From: a virus
DNA length: 40,328 nucleotides
Direction: 5' to 3' (one strand)
Virus record (IMG/VR): IMGVR_UViG_3300049215_000243
Span: 1 to 40,328 of that record
Shown here: piece after piece, positions 24,339 through 32,199 of the stretch
How positions within the stretch are numbered: the first letter of the stretch is position 1
How the letters are laid out: every line of letters begins with the position of its first letter
The notes under the pieces: generated by a model
What the model saw: the letters and a program-made list of their open reading frames with translations, nothing else
Told to the model about the DNA's origin: nothing
Database searches by the model: none
Made by a program: the position numbers and the translations under genes

Positions 24339-24817
24339 AGGGAAAGCGCTCCGATGCTGGTCAACTGAACGGTGGACCCGAGTACGCGCATCATCATGAG
24401 GCGCGCGGTGCTGGTCTGCACGAGCGCGCTACCGAGCACCGATGTCATCGCGTCCGCGGCCGTCACCGTGCCAGTCTGCCCGGACTGGTTGCTGAAAATG
24501 ATTGGCTTCCAGAAACTCCCGTCCGTGGGCAGCGTCGTATTCGCGCTCAAGGCGTTCAAGATGTCGGTGGTGGATGGCAGCGTGATATTGAAGCCCGCGC
24601 CCGCTCCCGAATTCAATTGAATGAAGCCCTTCCTGATGTCGGTGCCGCTGATCGCCGGGGCCGGAGAAGTGGTGTAACTCGCCATCGCGGCGGCGTAACT
24701 GTTCGCGTTGTGCATGAACCCGAACAGGCCCCACTCTCCGGTGCGGTCGGGCTCGATCCCGCGCGGCACCGGGAAAATCGACGCCGGTCGCAGCAGAGCC
24801 ATCAGAAGAGAAATCAT
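24335..24817 (-). CDS. Beta-rich head protein, paralogue 1
   Basis: A 160-residue protein starting MISLLMALLRPASIFPVPRG; the ATG overlaps the glycosyltransferase stop (ATGA). The C-terminal half is beta-rich and Thr/Ser-rich and ends LVQTSTARLMMMRVLGSTVQ. This matches the end of the protein encoded at 25479-26039 (IASNATRLFLGQVTGSAAVT), so the two are paralogues. Together with the head-gene location this suggests a decoration or capsid-surface protein. No named family. Confidence 0.6.
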   Translation of the reverse strand: MISLLMALLRPASIFPVPRGIEPDRTGEWGLFGFMHNANSYAAAMASYTTSPAPAISGTDIRKGFIQLNSGAGAGFNITLPSTTDILNALSANTTLPTDGSFWKPIIFSNQSGQTGTVTAADAMTSVLGSALVQTSTARLMMMRVLGSTVQLTSIGALSL

Positions 24818-25482
24818 GCCGCCGCCTCCTCGACCATCTGCGGGATGTGCGCGTGGGTGTAGTGGAACAGCCCGATGTGCCCCACCTGACGGGAGAGTTC
24901 GTGGTCTATCAGGATGTCGATCCCCGCGTCTTCGAGTCTCTTGCAGAAGAACCAGTCCTCTCCGACGAATGTCGCGTGTTTGTCGGAGTAGCGCACCTCG
25001 AACCACGGCTTCTCGATCTTCGAGAGCACCGAAAGCTCCAGCAGAAAGATGCCGGCGCCCACGCGCCACACTTTCTCCAGCCCCATCGCGTCGTTGCGGT
25101 TCGAGTACACCGGAGACCCGAATGGAGAGGCGTTGCGCGCTCGCGCGGTCGGGAATGAGGGCAGCGTCTTCAGCGGAATATTGCAGCCCACGAAGGGCTT
25201 CTTCCAGCGGATGAGCCGGTGCACCGTGTCCATCGGGAAAGTCTGGTCGGTGTCGAGAAAGAGCGCGTGGGTGCAGTCCTGCAGAATCGCATCCTCCAGG
25301 CACTCCTGACGCGAGCGCGGCAGGTTCGAGGTGCGGCGCTCAACGAAGATCATGTCTCGGTTCTGCCCCTCCTCGAATAACGCCGATGCGCAGTAGACGC
25401 ACATCTGGGCGAGACAGATACCGAATTCCGCGTGGAAGAACCCCGCGTGGGGCACGCAGATGGCGACTTTCGTGTAGCTCAT
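24814..25482 (-). CDS. Glycosyltransferase, GT-A with DxD, head module
   Basis: A 222-residue protein starting MSYTKVAICVPHAGFFHAEF. It has the typical phage GT-A pattern: VERRTSNLPRSRQECLEDAI, CTHALFLDTDQTFPMDTVHR with the DTD metal motif, PFVGCNIPLKT, RVGAGIFLLELSVL and FVGEDWFFCKRLEDAGIDIL (catalytic E-D region), then LSRQVGHIGLFHY with metal-ligand His. The ATG at 25482 overlaps the upstream stop (ATGA). It lies between two paralogous beta-rich head proteins, which are candidate acceptors. Confidence 0.8.
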   Translation of the reverse strand: MSYTKVAICVPHAGFFHAEFGICLAQMCVYCASALFEEGQNRDMIFVERRTSNLPRSRQECLEDAILQDCTHALFLDTDQTFPMDTVHRLIRWKKPFVGCNIPLKTLPSFPTARARNASPFGSPVYSNRNDAMGLEKVWRVGAGIFLLELSVLSKIEKPWFEVRYSDKHATFVGEDWFFCKRLEDAGIDILIDHELSRQVGHIGLFHYTHAHIPQMVEEAAA

Positions 25483-26039
25483 AGGCCCGTGGTGTTGGTG
25501 TAGCCGGTGCCGTTGCCCCACTGGAAGAGGCTCGTGATCGTGACCGCCGCGGAGCCGGTCACTTGACCAAGGAAAAGACGGGTCGCGTTCGAGGCGATGG
25601 TCGCGGTGCCCGCGATGGTGACCCCGGTACCAGCCGCAAGCGTGCCGATGCCCGAGCCAAGGTTGGCAACGAGAAAGGGAAAGGTCTGGTTGACGATCGC
25701 CCCGGGGATAGCGGCGATGATGTTCGCCGCGGTGTCGGTGGAGTCGGTGTAGTTCGCGGCCGGGCTGAAGCGTCGGATGATGCCGCAGGGGAGCTGATTG
25801 CCCTGATAGGTCGCCGCGGCCAGATTCGGCACCAGCGTGGAGGTCCAGTTACCGAAGGCGGGCGAGCCGTTCGTTGCCAGCGACTGCAGCGCGGTCGCCA
25901 AGCCCGCGTAATCGGACATCGCGCCCTGCTGGCCCGGGACGGTGGCCGCTATCGAGGCGGGGCCGGTCTTGATCGGGGTAATCAGGGGTCGAAAGAGAGC
26001 TGCTACGAGAGTACCGATCAGGCTGGCGGCAAAATACAT
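25479..26039 (-). CDS. Beta-rich head protein, paralogue 2
   Basis: A 186-residue protein from the ATG at 26039, which has an AAGGAG 8 bases upstream. The start is hydrophobic (MYFAASLIGTLVAALFRPLI), then a Gly/Thr/Ala-rich beta protein with VTIAGTATIASNATRLFLGQ followed by VTGSAAVTITSLFQWG. The tail is homologous to the product of 24335-24817. The hydrophobic start could be a membrane or capsid-targeting helix. Probably a virion surface protein. Confidence 0.6.
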   Translation of the reverse strand: MYFAASLIGTLVAALFRPLITPIKTGPASIAATVPGQQGAMSDYAGLATALQSLATNGSPAFGNWTSTLVPNLAAATYQGNQLPCGIIRRFSPAANYTDSTDTAANIIAAIPGAIVNQTFPFLVANLGSGIGTLAAGTGVTIAGTATIASNATRLFLGQVTGSAAVTITSLFQWGNGTGYTNTTGL

Positions 26040-26099
26040 CGAATTCTCCTTCGGGAGCGGCCGATTTCGTAAGAAATGTAGGCGCAATCCCAGATTATG

Positions 26100-26495
26100 T
26101 CAAATGAGGCGGCTGATGCGCTCGGATAGCGGCGGGTGAAACGGCCCCGGCGCAGAGCGCAGGCGCGAGAAGGCGCTGGCGAGCGCCAGCCCGCGGCCGG
26201 CGGAGCGCACGAAGTTGTCCGCCTCGTATTCCTGCGCGCGACAGAGCCCAGCGACAGCCCACGGCCGGGTGAGAATCGCGAGAATTCGGCGTTCCACGTG
26301 GAACCGCAGGCAGTGCCCGGCCTCGTGCAGCAGTAGCGCCTGCTGCTCGGCTGGGGGAAAGCGGAAAAAGTCCGGTCCCACCACGATTTCCTTCCAGCGC
26401 CAGATGCCGCGCGAGTCGCATATCACGCGAGCGGCAGGCGAGAAGCGCACCGGTATGCCCAGACACGGCTCAATCGTCTTCGTCGTCGCCTTCAT
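26100..26495 (-). CDS. M48-like zinc metallopeptidase
   Basis: A 131-residue protein from ATG 26495. It has LLLHEAGHCLRFHVERR with HEAGH at 57-61 (two His ligands and the catalytic Glu) and AQEYEADNFV with E91 as the expected third zinc ligand. A HPPLSERISRL end (from residue 120) matches the His-Pro-x-x-x-x-R-I motif that closes M48 (Ste24/HtpX-type) domains. It has no membrane helices, so it is a minimal soluble form. Location among head genes suggests a virion-associated lytic or maturation protease. The start overlaps the acidic small gene by 26 bases. Confidence 0.7.
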   Translation of the reverse strand: MKATTKTIEPCLGIPVRFSPAARVICDSRGIWRWKEIVVGPDFFRFPPAEQQALLLHEAGHCLRFHVERRILAILTRPWAVAGLCRAQEYEADNFVRSAGRGLALASAFSRLRSAPGPFHPPLSERISRLI

Positions 26496-26583
26496 CCGGG
26501 TCCAGGGGATAGGTGAGCTCGGCATCCCAAGGGTATTCTTCCGCTGGGTCATAGCCGGTGTCGCGCGCGTCCTCGGGCATCAT
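26470..26583 (-). CDS. Very acidic 37-residue protein
   Basis: Translation gives MMPEDARDTGYDPAEEYPWD followed by AELTYPLDPDEGDDEDD. Nearly half of the residues are Asp or Glu. It starts in an ATGA overlap with the preceding gene and overlaps the M48-like gene, which supports a real coupled gene despite its size. It may be an inhibitor or partner of the peptidase (inference), or a DNA-mimic-like acidic peptide. Confidence 0.45.
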   Translation of the reverse strand: MMPEDARDTGYDPAEEYPWDAELTYPLDPDEGDDEDD

Positions 26584-26924
26584 ATGCCGTAGCCCGGGGT
26601 GATGTTGACGGTGGTCGAGCCCAGCGGGGCAACGGCGGCGAAGAAGGGGGCGCCCGCGAGCGTGTAGGTTTTCATGAGGCCGTGCGGCACCTGAACCACG
26701 GGCTGGGAGCCCCCGACGATCGGGGCTACCGCGTTCGCAACCGCGGCGGTGCTCGACATCCCGTAGGCCACGAACGCATCGAACGCGCCCGGGTTGAACA
26801 TGAGGTAATCGACTTCGCCCGCCGTGGGGCCTACGAGGGGCTGCGTTGCGGCGGCAGGTGCGGCCGGTGTCGCCGCGAGGACGAAGGTATTGCCCTGCGG
26901 GCGTAGGGGGGATGATCCGTCCAA
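26580..26924 (-). CDS. Small Ala/Pro-rich structural protein, TTG start
   Basis: A 114-residue product. A TAAGGAG lies 7 bases before a TTG at 26924 and fixes the start better than the upstream GTG at 27014, which has no ribosome-binding site. The protein is Ala/Val/Gly-rich with PLVGPTAGEVDYLMFNPGAF, FVAYGMSSTAAVANAVAPIV and LAGAPFFAAVAPLGSTTVNI. No family recognised. It lies between portal-side genes and the head module. Confidence 0.55.
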   Translation of the reverse strand: MDGSSPLRPQGNTFVLAATPAAPAAATQPLVGPTAGEVDYLMFNPGAFDAFVAYGMSSTAAVANAVAPIVGGSQPVVQVPHGLMKTYTLAGAPFFAAVAPLGSTTVNITPGYGI

Positions 26925-27015
26925 GGGTTGACTCCTTACAGTTACGGCAGGCGGGCCCGGCGGCGGCGGCCCGGTCGATCCTGTCCATGTCCAGATGCCG
27001 GTGACGCGAAACACA

Positions 27016-27291
27016 TCAGGCGCGCCTTACGAGTTCGATTGCGATCTGAATCGCGGTCGCCCGGTCGTGCTCGCTTGCTTCCGGGCAGATGTTGGTGAGC
27101 ATCCGGTCCGCGTCCTGATGCTTGGCGAAGCCCGACTTTCTGGCAGCCAACCCGACGCGCTCGGCTTCCGCAATCGCAAATTTCGCCGCCGCCAACAGCC
27201 GCTCCTCGACGTAGACCAGTTGGCAATGATAGCCCTTGCGCTGCACCAGCGCATAGGCTTTGCTGTACAGCCACTTTCTCAGCTCTATCAT
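27016..27291 (-). CDS. Small helical protein, unknown
   Basis: A 91-residue mostly helical protein (MIELRKWLYSKAYALVQRKG, VEERLLAAAKFAIAEAERVG). The ATG overlaps the upstream stop (ATGA). A single Cys near residue 23 and one in NICPEASEH. No recognised domain. Confidence 0.55.
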   Translation of the reverse strand: MIELRKWLYSKAYALVQRKGYHCQLVYVEERLLAAAKFAIAEAERVGLAARKSGFAKHQDADRMLTNICPEASEHDRATAIQIAIELVRRA

Positions 27292-28124
27292 ACGTTGTCC
27301 GGATCGAATATCGTGATGGGGTTGCCCGCCGCAGTTGTCACGGTGAATGTGAAGGTTACCGTCGAATCGTCTTCCTTGAATACCTGGCCCGTTGTGGTGT
27401 CCACCTTATTCCGCAGCACGCGCAGCGCTTGGCGCACGGTGCGAACGGTGTTCGATCCCGAGTCCGCTCCCGTCGCCATGTTGCGATCGAGGAGGGCGTC
27501 CGCCATGGCGTTTAGCGCCGCGGTCGTGAACGCCGCCGCGTCGATGGAGCCGCTCGCCGCCGTTCCCATCGTCACCTGTCCGCTCGCATCTATCGCCAGT
27601 AGCGGAAAGCGCAGCGGCAGGGTGAAGGTGCCCATGCGCGAGGAAATCGTGGAGTCGAGATTCGTGTTCACCTTCGGGAACGAATCTCCGGACTGCGGCG
27701 TGTTGCTGGTGTAGATCTGCAGCGTGTCCACGTTCAGCACATGCCCGGTGGAGGAGAGGCCGAGGAATGCGAAATTGGTGGGCAGGGTGAAAGTCGCCAT
27801 GCGGGTGGAGACGCTCGAATCGAGCCGCGAGAGTCCGAAGCTCGTGTTGTTGTGCGGGTCGGCGGTGGTGGTGGGAAACGTGAAGGAGAGCGGCACATCA
27901 CCCGAGGCGGTGAAGTAGAGCCCGACCGTTTTCCCGTTCATGTCGGAGGAATCCGCGATCAACGAGTAGCCGCCTGCGCCGCGGTTTATCACGTTCCCCA
28001 GGCACGAGGTGAAGCCCACGCCATCGAGGATTCTGCGAGCGGCCACCGTGGCCGCGGCGTCCGCGGCCCCGGCCGTGGTGACCATGCAGAAATCGATCGA
28101 TGCCGATGCGTTCTGAATGTACAC
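27288..28124 (-). CDS. Appendage/neck-like structural protein with internal repeat
   Basis: A 278-residue protein with two internal copies of a segment: LDSSVSTRMATFTLPTNFAF and LDSTISSRMGTFTLPLRFPL, each followed by a short beta unit. The C-terminal part (LNAMADALLDRNMATGADSG, VRQALRVLRNKVDTTTGQVF, KEDDSTVTFTFTVT) is a module found in many phage tail or neck appendage proteins. A virion appendage role is likely but the exact one is not known. Confidence 0.6.
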   Translation of the reverse strand: MYIQNASASIDFCMVTTAGAADAAATVAARRILDGVGFTSCLGNVINRGAGGYSLIADSSDMNGKTVGLYFTASGDVPLSFTFPTTTADPHNNTSFGLSRLDSSVSTRMATFTLPTNFAFLGLSSTGHVLNVDTLQIYTSNTPQSGDSFPKVNTNLDSTISSRMGTFTLPLRFPLLAIDASGQVTMGTAASGSIDAAAFTTAALNAMADALLDRNMATGADSGSNTVRTVRQALRVLRNKVDTTTGQVFKEDDSTVTFTFTVTTAAGNPITIFDPDNV

Positions 28125-28127
28125 GGG

Positions 28128-28850
28128 TCAGCCTGCGTGCGCTCCGCCGGCGTTGATCATGCGCGCGAAGCGGTGCGCCCACGGCGTGGCACCACCCCCA
28201 CTTGATGCCTTGAATGCTGCTATGGCGAACTCGACAGCAGCGGCGCCCCCGTCCGTAGACCAATTGGGGTTCTCTGTCGCGGTGACGACTTTGTATGCCG
28301 CCTGCACGCCGAAACTCACGCCCGCGTTGGTGCTGAGGTCAGCGAACTTGGTGAACAAGGAATCTATCGAGCGCGTCCCACTCGCCTGCTCGAAGAGCCC
28401 GCCCGTGAAGATCACATCACCACCGGCTACTGAGCCGGCCGCTATCGATGATGCGCTGGCGCTGGTTGCGCCATTCTCGGCGGAGAACGGAGAGGACGTA
28501 TCCACGCCGGAAAATCCGGCCACGGCCAGAGATGCGAAACTCCCGGTTTTCAGCGCGCTGAATGTCATCGACGCGCTAACCGTGGGATTTATGGCGTAGT
28601 AAATACGCGCCGCACCAGACACCGCAGCGGTGCGCGTGGTAAGCGCATTCCAGGTATTCACTCCAGTGCTGTCGCTAATCGTCGGAGCGCCACCGGAATT
28701 CAGGAAGTCGGTCACCAGAGAGACAAAGTTAGCTCCAGTGAAATCCTTTGCGCCCGTGGTCGCGCCCCCGCTGTTGCCTTGGGCTGATGCGCTCTGGACG
28801 AAGGCTACCGCCATGAGAACCGCCAGTATGAGCAGGCGCAGATTGCGCAC
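28128..28850 (-). CDS. Phage protein with Sec signal peptide
   Basis: A 240-residue protein with a clear signal peptide: basic start MRNLRLLILAVLMAVAFVQS, then ASAQG with cleavage expected after ASA. The mature part is Ser/Ala/Gly/Thr-rich and beta-like (SAARIYYAINPTVSASMTFS, FASLAVAGFSGVDTSSPFSA, WSTDGGAAAVEFAIAAFKAS) and resembles carbohydrate-binding or adhesin-like phage domains, though no family is certain. Export across the inner membrane is unusual for a gene in the head module. It may act in the periplasm or on the cell surface. Confidence 0.65.
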   Translation of the reverse strand: MRNLRLLILAVLMAVAFVQSASAQGNSGGATTGAKDFTGANFVSLVTDFLNSGGAPTISDSTGVNTWNALTTRTAAVSGAARIYYAINPTVSASMTFSALKTGSFASLAVAGFSGVDTSSPFSAENGATSASASSIAAGSVAGGDVIFTGGLFEQASGTRSIDSLFTKFADLSTNAGVSFGVQAAYKVVTATENPNWSTDGGAAAVEFAIAAFKASSGGGATPWAHRFARMINAGGAHAG

Positions 28851-28854
28851 ACGA

Positions 28855-29229
28855 TCACTTCTGCGCGTCCAGCGCGATCAATGCGGCGTAGGCTGCCATC
28901 TCGTCCGGATCGTTGCGCGCCTTGACCTGTGCGGCCTCGGACGCCTTCATGAAAGCGCCCTGTGCCGACGCCACGGGGGAGACGACGGGAGCCCTCGGGA
29001 TAGTCTGAACTCCAACCGTGATGTTCGGGAAGTTCGCATCCCGCGTCATCAGCACGTTGATGGTCTTGCCGGCCCAGTCGTCTATGAAGGCATCCGTCAG
29101 GTCGAAGCCGAACGTCTTGAACGTGTATACGACACTCGGGAGTGCATCATCAACGAAGTCCGCCGTGATGACGATATTCCCGTTCGTCGGGTCTTTCATC
29201 TTGCTCGTTACCGTGTATTTGTAGGCCAT
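28855..29229 (-). CDS. Small structural protein, unknown
   Basis: A 124-residue protein from ATG 29229 with AAGGAG 5 bases before. Beta-rich N-terminal domain (MAYKYTVTSKMKDPTNGNIV, VVYTFKTFGFDLTDAFIDDW) and a helical C-terminus ending ALIALDAQK. Position directly after the portal suggests a small head or portal-associated protein. No family recognised. Confidence 0.6.
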   Translation of the reverse strand: MAYKYTVTSKMKDPTNGNIVITADFVDDALPSVVYTFKTFGFDLTDAFIDDWAGKTINVLMTRDANFPNITVGVQTIPRAPVVSPVASAQGAFMKASEAAQVKARNDPDEMAAYAALIALDAQK

Positions 29230-29245
29230 GGATCTCCTTTTGCGG

Positions 29246-31444
29246 TTAGCCGCGCGGCGGTCCCACGCCCTGATCGGGGCCGGGAAGACCGGGCGGATTT
29301 TGCATGGCGTTTCTCGGTCCAGCCGGTGCTGCGCCCGGGCGCGGCTGGCCGGGCACGCCCGGACCGCCACCGCCCGGCACACCGGGTGCGCCGGGCTGGG
29401 GCTGCTGCTGGCGCTGCAGTTTCGCCTGCATCGCCATCGTGTGCATTGCGATGTGCGCGCGGAAACGCCCGTACGGATCGCCCGTCAACTGCGCGCCCTG
29501 CGTGTGCTCGATGATGTGGCGCTGGTCGTCGTCGGCCTCGTGCACCTGAACGGCCATGTTGTTGTGCATCATCAGGTTCTCGGTCTCAGCGGGGACCGTG
29601 AAAAGATTTCGCTCGTCGATCAGAATTTTCGGTCCCATCTCCGGGCCGTAGAGACCCTCGACGAACTGCTCTAGGATCGGGGTCACATCGAGCCTGCGCC
29701 CGTTCATCTGCTGGGGCGGGATGCCGCGCAGCACGTTCATGCCGGCGATTCGCATCTGCTGCAACTGCTGGCTTTGCACGATGGATGTTCCCGCCCACAT
29801 GAACTGATAGCGCTGCTCGAAACTCTTGGGATCAACCTCGGTCATCTTGGCTTTGACCCCGATCTCGCCGCGCTGCTCGACTAACACCTTGGTTGTGCGA
29901 AATTGGCGCTCGTACTCGAACAGGCGCTCCGCGAGCGGGGTGAGCATCGCCTCCTCGTAGCGCTCGGCGTTGTCCATGATGTTCGCCATCTGGTCCATCT
30001 GGAACTGCCCCATCAACTGGTTGTTCTTGCGCCCCGGGGGCATCCTGCCCATCATCATTTCGTTCACATCCATCGATTCCCAGATCTGGCGCTTGATGCC
30101 GTCGCAAATCTGGTAGGAGTCCTTGTAGAGCTGGGGCTGCGTCAACGGCTTGATAGCGTCCGGGGCGATCGGCCACACCGCCGCCAACCCCATCACCATG
30201 GAAGCCCACGTAGGATTTTTCTCCGGGTCCGCCGCCCAGATGGGCAGCAGGGAATACATGGCGGAGTCCTGCCCCATGTTCCAGAAGTCATTCAGGTTCC
30301 ACTGCAGGAACTTGACGGGCTCTACTTTGGAGACCCCGAAGAAGGAGCCCTTCACGCGCTCGACCGGGGCGGAGATGATCGGGCGCTTCCCGCCCCACTG
30401 CGGGGCCTTGAGAATGCCGAGAATCCGCTCCTGCGAGGCGAAGTAGATGTAGGAAAGCCGCGATACGGTGCCTTCGTCTTCCTCGAAGTCGAGCCGCGCG
30501 GTGGTTTCGTAGACGAGCAGGTATTTGTCCGCGCCGTTGGTCTTTATGCCGGCCGCATTGGCGCGCGCTTTGGGCGGCACCTTACGATCCATCGTCGCAT
30601 CCGGGTTAGCCTGCTTCTCCAGGTCCTCCCAGAGTTGGTCGGCGGTTTCTCCCTCGCGCAACACGAAGACCCCCTCATCGATGAATTCCTTCACCCGCTC
30701 CTTCGACAGCCGAAGGCGCAGCGTCACCGAGAGCGCGCGCTCGATGTCGTTCTCCGTGGGCGGCACCACCGCCAAGTCCTCGGTGGCGAAGTCCACCACA
30801 GTAGGGCCTTCTTCGAGCACGTCGGATTCCTCGGTCGCCTCCTCCTCCTCGGTGGGATCGATGAGCGAGACTTCCTCGCCCTCGACGGAATCGAGCGCGG
30901 GGTTTCGCTTGATGAGTTCCGTTATGCGCCGGTAGGATTTCGTCCAGTCGATGTAGAGATTCCACTGCCCGGTGACATCCCCCGCGACGAGATCCGAGCG
31001 CACGATCTCCTTCAGCCTCAACGAGCGCACATCGTGCTCAAGGAGCGCGAGTTGCGCGTAGGGGGTTTCCGGGTCGGAGCCCACCGCCTCGATGTGGCGG
31101 TGTCGGGAGGGGAAGAGTTGCTTTAGCGTGCGCTTAGCGCGCGCGTTCACGCAGTCACGAACCGCGGGGATGTAGCACTGGGAGTTGCCGTTGTACTGCT
31201 GATTGGTGTCGGGGCGGCAGGAAAAGATATTCCAGTATTCCTCCAGCCTGTCGCACTGCTCCTGCTTGCCCTCGTAGGCGGACTGGATGGCGCGATAGAG
31301 TTTCGCCGCCTGCTTGTATACTTCCGCGCCCTCGTCTTTCGCGAAGTTCTCTACCTGCTCGCCGGTCTCGAGCGCGCCCGGGGCTGCCAGCGAATCTACG
31401 CGCGCGGCCGGGGCGGATTCCTTTTTTTCGGGGCGCTGGGCCAC
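29246..31444 (-). CDS. Portal protein (P22-like podovirus type)
   Basis: The 732-residue protein has the layout of P22-group portal proteins: a helical N-terminus (KLYRAIQSAYEGKQEQCDRL, EYWNIFSCRPDTNQ), PAVRDCVNARAKRTLKQLFP, the wing/stem region FLQWNLNDFWNMGQDSAMYS, SYQICDGIKRQIWESMDVNE, MMMGRMPPGRKNNQLMGQFQ and a long Gln/Pro/Gly-rich C-terminal tail. Length and order (large terminase, small genes, portal) agree. An acidic insert near residues 197-225 (EGEEVSLIDPTEEEEATEES) is notable. Confidence 0.8.
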   Translation of the reverse strand: MAQRPEKKESAPAARVDSLAAPGALETGEQVENFAKDEGAEVYKQAAKLYRAIQSAYEGKQEQCDRLEEYWNIFSCRPDTNQQYNGNSQCYIPAVRDCVNARAKRTLKQLFPSRHRHIEAVGSDPETPYAQLALLEHDVRSLRLKEIVRSDLVAGDVTGQWNLYIDWTKSYRRITELIKRNPALDSVEGEEVSLIDPTEEEEATEESDVLEEGPTVVDFATEDLAVVPPTENDIERALSVTLRLRLSKERVKEFIDEGVFVLREGETADQLWEDLEKQANPDATMDRKVPPKARANAAGIKTNGADKYLLVYETTARLDFEEDEGTVSRLSYIYFASQERILGILKAPQWGGKRPIISAPVERVKGSFFGVSKVEPVKFLQWNLNDFWNMGQDSAMYSLLPIWAADPEKNPTWASMVMGLAAVWPIAPDAIKPLTQPQLYKDSYQICDGIKRQIWESMDVNEMMMGRMPPGRKNNQLMGQFQMDQMANIMDNAERYEEAMLTPLAERLFEYERQFRTTKVLVEQRGEIGVKAKMTEVDPKSFEQRYQFMWAGTSIVQSQQLQQMRIAGMNVLRGIPPQQMNGRRLDVTPILEQFVEGLYGPEMGPKILIDERNLFTVPAETENLMMHNNMAVQVHEADDDQRHIIEHTQGAQLTGDPYGRFRAHIAMHTMAMQAKLQRQQQPQPGAPGVPGGGGPGVPGQPRPGAAPAGPRNAMQNPPGLPGPDQGVGPPRG

Positions 31445-31445
31445 A

Positions 31446-31640
31446 TCAGATCAGCTTGCCGTGCAGGCGCGCCATGCGCGCGGAGCGCACCTTGGCCGGA
31501 TTCTTCGCGGGGGGCTTGGTGTCGGGCTCGGGCTTCTTCGCGCTCACCCCGAAGAGCGGCGCCATGGAGTTCCCGAAGCGCTTCGTCTTGCCGTCCTTGG
31601 GCGCGCTTGCGTGCTTCTGCTTCTTCTTGTCTTTCTTCAT
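31446..31640 (-). CDS. Small highly basic protein
   Basis: A 64-residue protein with about 17 Lys and 6 Arg (MKKDKKKQKHASAPKDGKTK ... PAKVRSARMARLHGKLI). The ATG overlaps the upstream lipoprotein stop (ATGA). Its composition suggests binding of nucleic acid or of acidic portal or scaffold regions. A NPAKV element is shared with the 56-residue protein at 32017-32187 (KNPAKVPDKL), hinting at a duplicated motif. Confidence 0.6.
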   Translation of the reverse strand: MKKDKKKQKHASAPKDGKTKRFGNSMAPLFGVSAKKPEPDTKPPAKNPAKVRSARMARLHGKLI

Positions 31641-32020
31641 CTCACCAGTCCTAGAAAAAGCATGAGGTCTTTCATCACGCCCACCTTCTCTTCGACGTAG
31701 AGGTTCGCGCAGCCGCTGACCACCGCGGGCGGGATGCCGGCGGCGATGCGGGACTTCACCTGACGCTTCGCCTCAATCGCGGAGGCGACGCCCTTCACTT
31801 CGGCCAACGGTCGATTGATGGTCGGTAGCGCGGACTGCAGCGCGAGCCAGCAGGCGAGCCCCACCTGGTCGTTCTCCGCCTTGGCGCCAGCGATGGCGGC
31901 CTCCAGGTCGGCCGCGGCGATCTGCTGCAGGGAATTCTCGGCGGGCGCAGGCGGCGCGGGCGTCTGCGCCGAGGCGCAGCCGGCGAGGAGGAGGGCTGCG
32001 AGCGCGCCTAGCCGCTTCAC
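31637..32020 (-). CDS. Lipoprotein
   Basis: A 127-residue protein starting at a GTG that overlaps the upstream stop (GTGA). The N-terminus MKRLGALAALLLAGCASAQT contains a lipobox LAGC with the lipidated Cys at residue 15. The mature part begins Pro-rich (TPAPPAPAEN) and is helical (LQQIAAADLEAAIAGAKAEN). Phage lipoproteins can be outer-membrane spanins (Rz1-like, usually shorter) or superinfection-exclusion factors; no inner-membrane partner is adjacent, so the role is open. Confidence 0.65.
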   Translation of the reverse strand: MKRLGALAALLLAGCASAQTPAPPAPAENSLQQIAAADLEAAIAGAKAENDQVGLACWLALQSALPTINRPLAEVKGVASAIEAKRQVKSRIAAGIPPAVVSGCANLYVEEKVGVMKDLMLFLGLVR

Positions 32021-32187
32021 GAGAGGTCCTTCCTCCCGTAGATTTTCTCGCGCATGGTGCCGGACTTCAGCTTGTCGGGGACCTTCGCCGGGTTCTTGCC
32101 CTCGGCGCCGCCGGACTGCTTCGACTCGTAGAAGTCCACCGGGTTTTGCGAGGGGGACTTTTTGGCGTGGGACTTGGATACGGGCAT
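32017..32187 (-). CDS. Small basic protein, 56 residues
   Basis: Translation begins MPVSKSHAKKSPSQNPVDFY and ends GTMREKIYGRKDLS. AAGGAG lies 8 bases before the ATG, and its stop overlaps the lipoprotein GTG, which supports a real gene. It is rich in Lys, Ser and Pro and shares a K-NPAKV motif with the basic protein downstream. Function unknown. Confidence 0.6.
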   Translation of the reverse strand: MPVSKSHAKKSPSQNPVDFYESKQSGGAEGKNPAKVPDKLKSGTMREKIYGRKDLS

Positions 32188-32199
32188 GGGTCGGGCTCC

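Noticed and set aside
26942-27016. 24-codon minus-strand frame starting at an ATG that overlaps the upstream stop
   Set aside because: Arg/Gly/Pro-rich without a ribosome-binding site; the strong site nearby belongs to the TTG start at 26924.
29903-31126. 407-codon plus-strand open frame
   Set aside because: It lies wholly inside the portal gene in antisense; rich in Arg/His/Val/Leu with no domain pattern.
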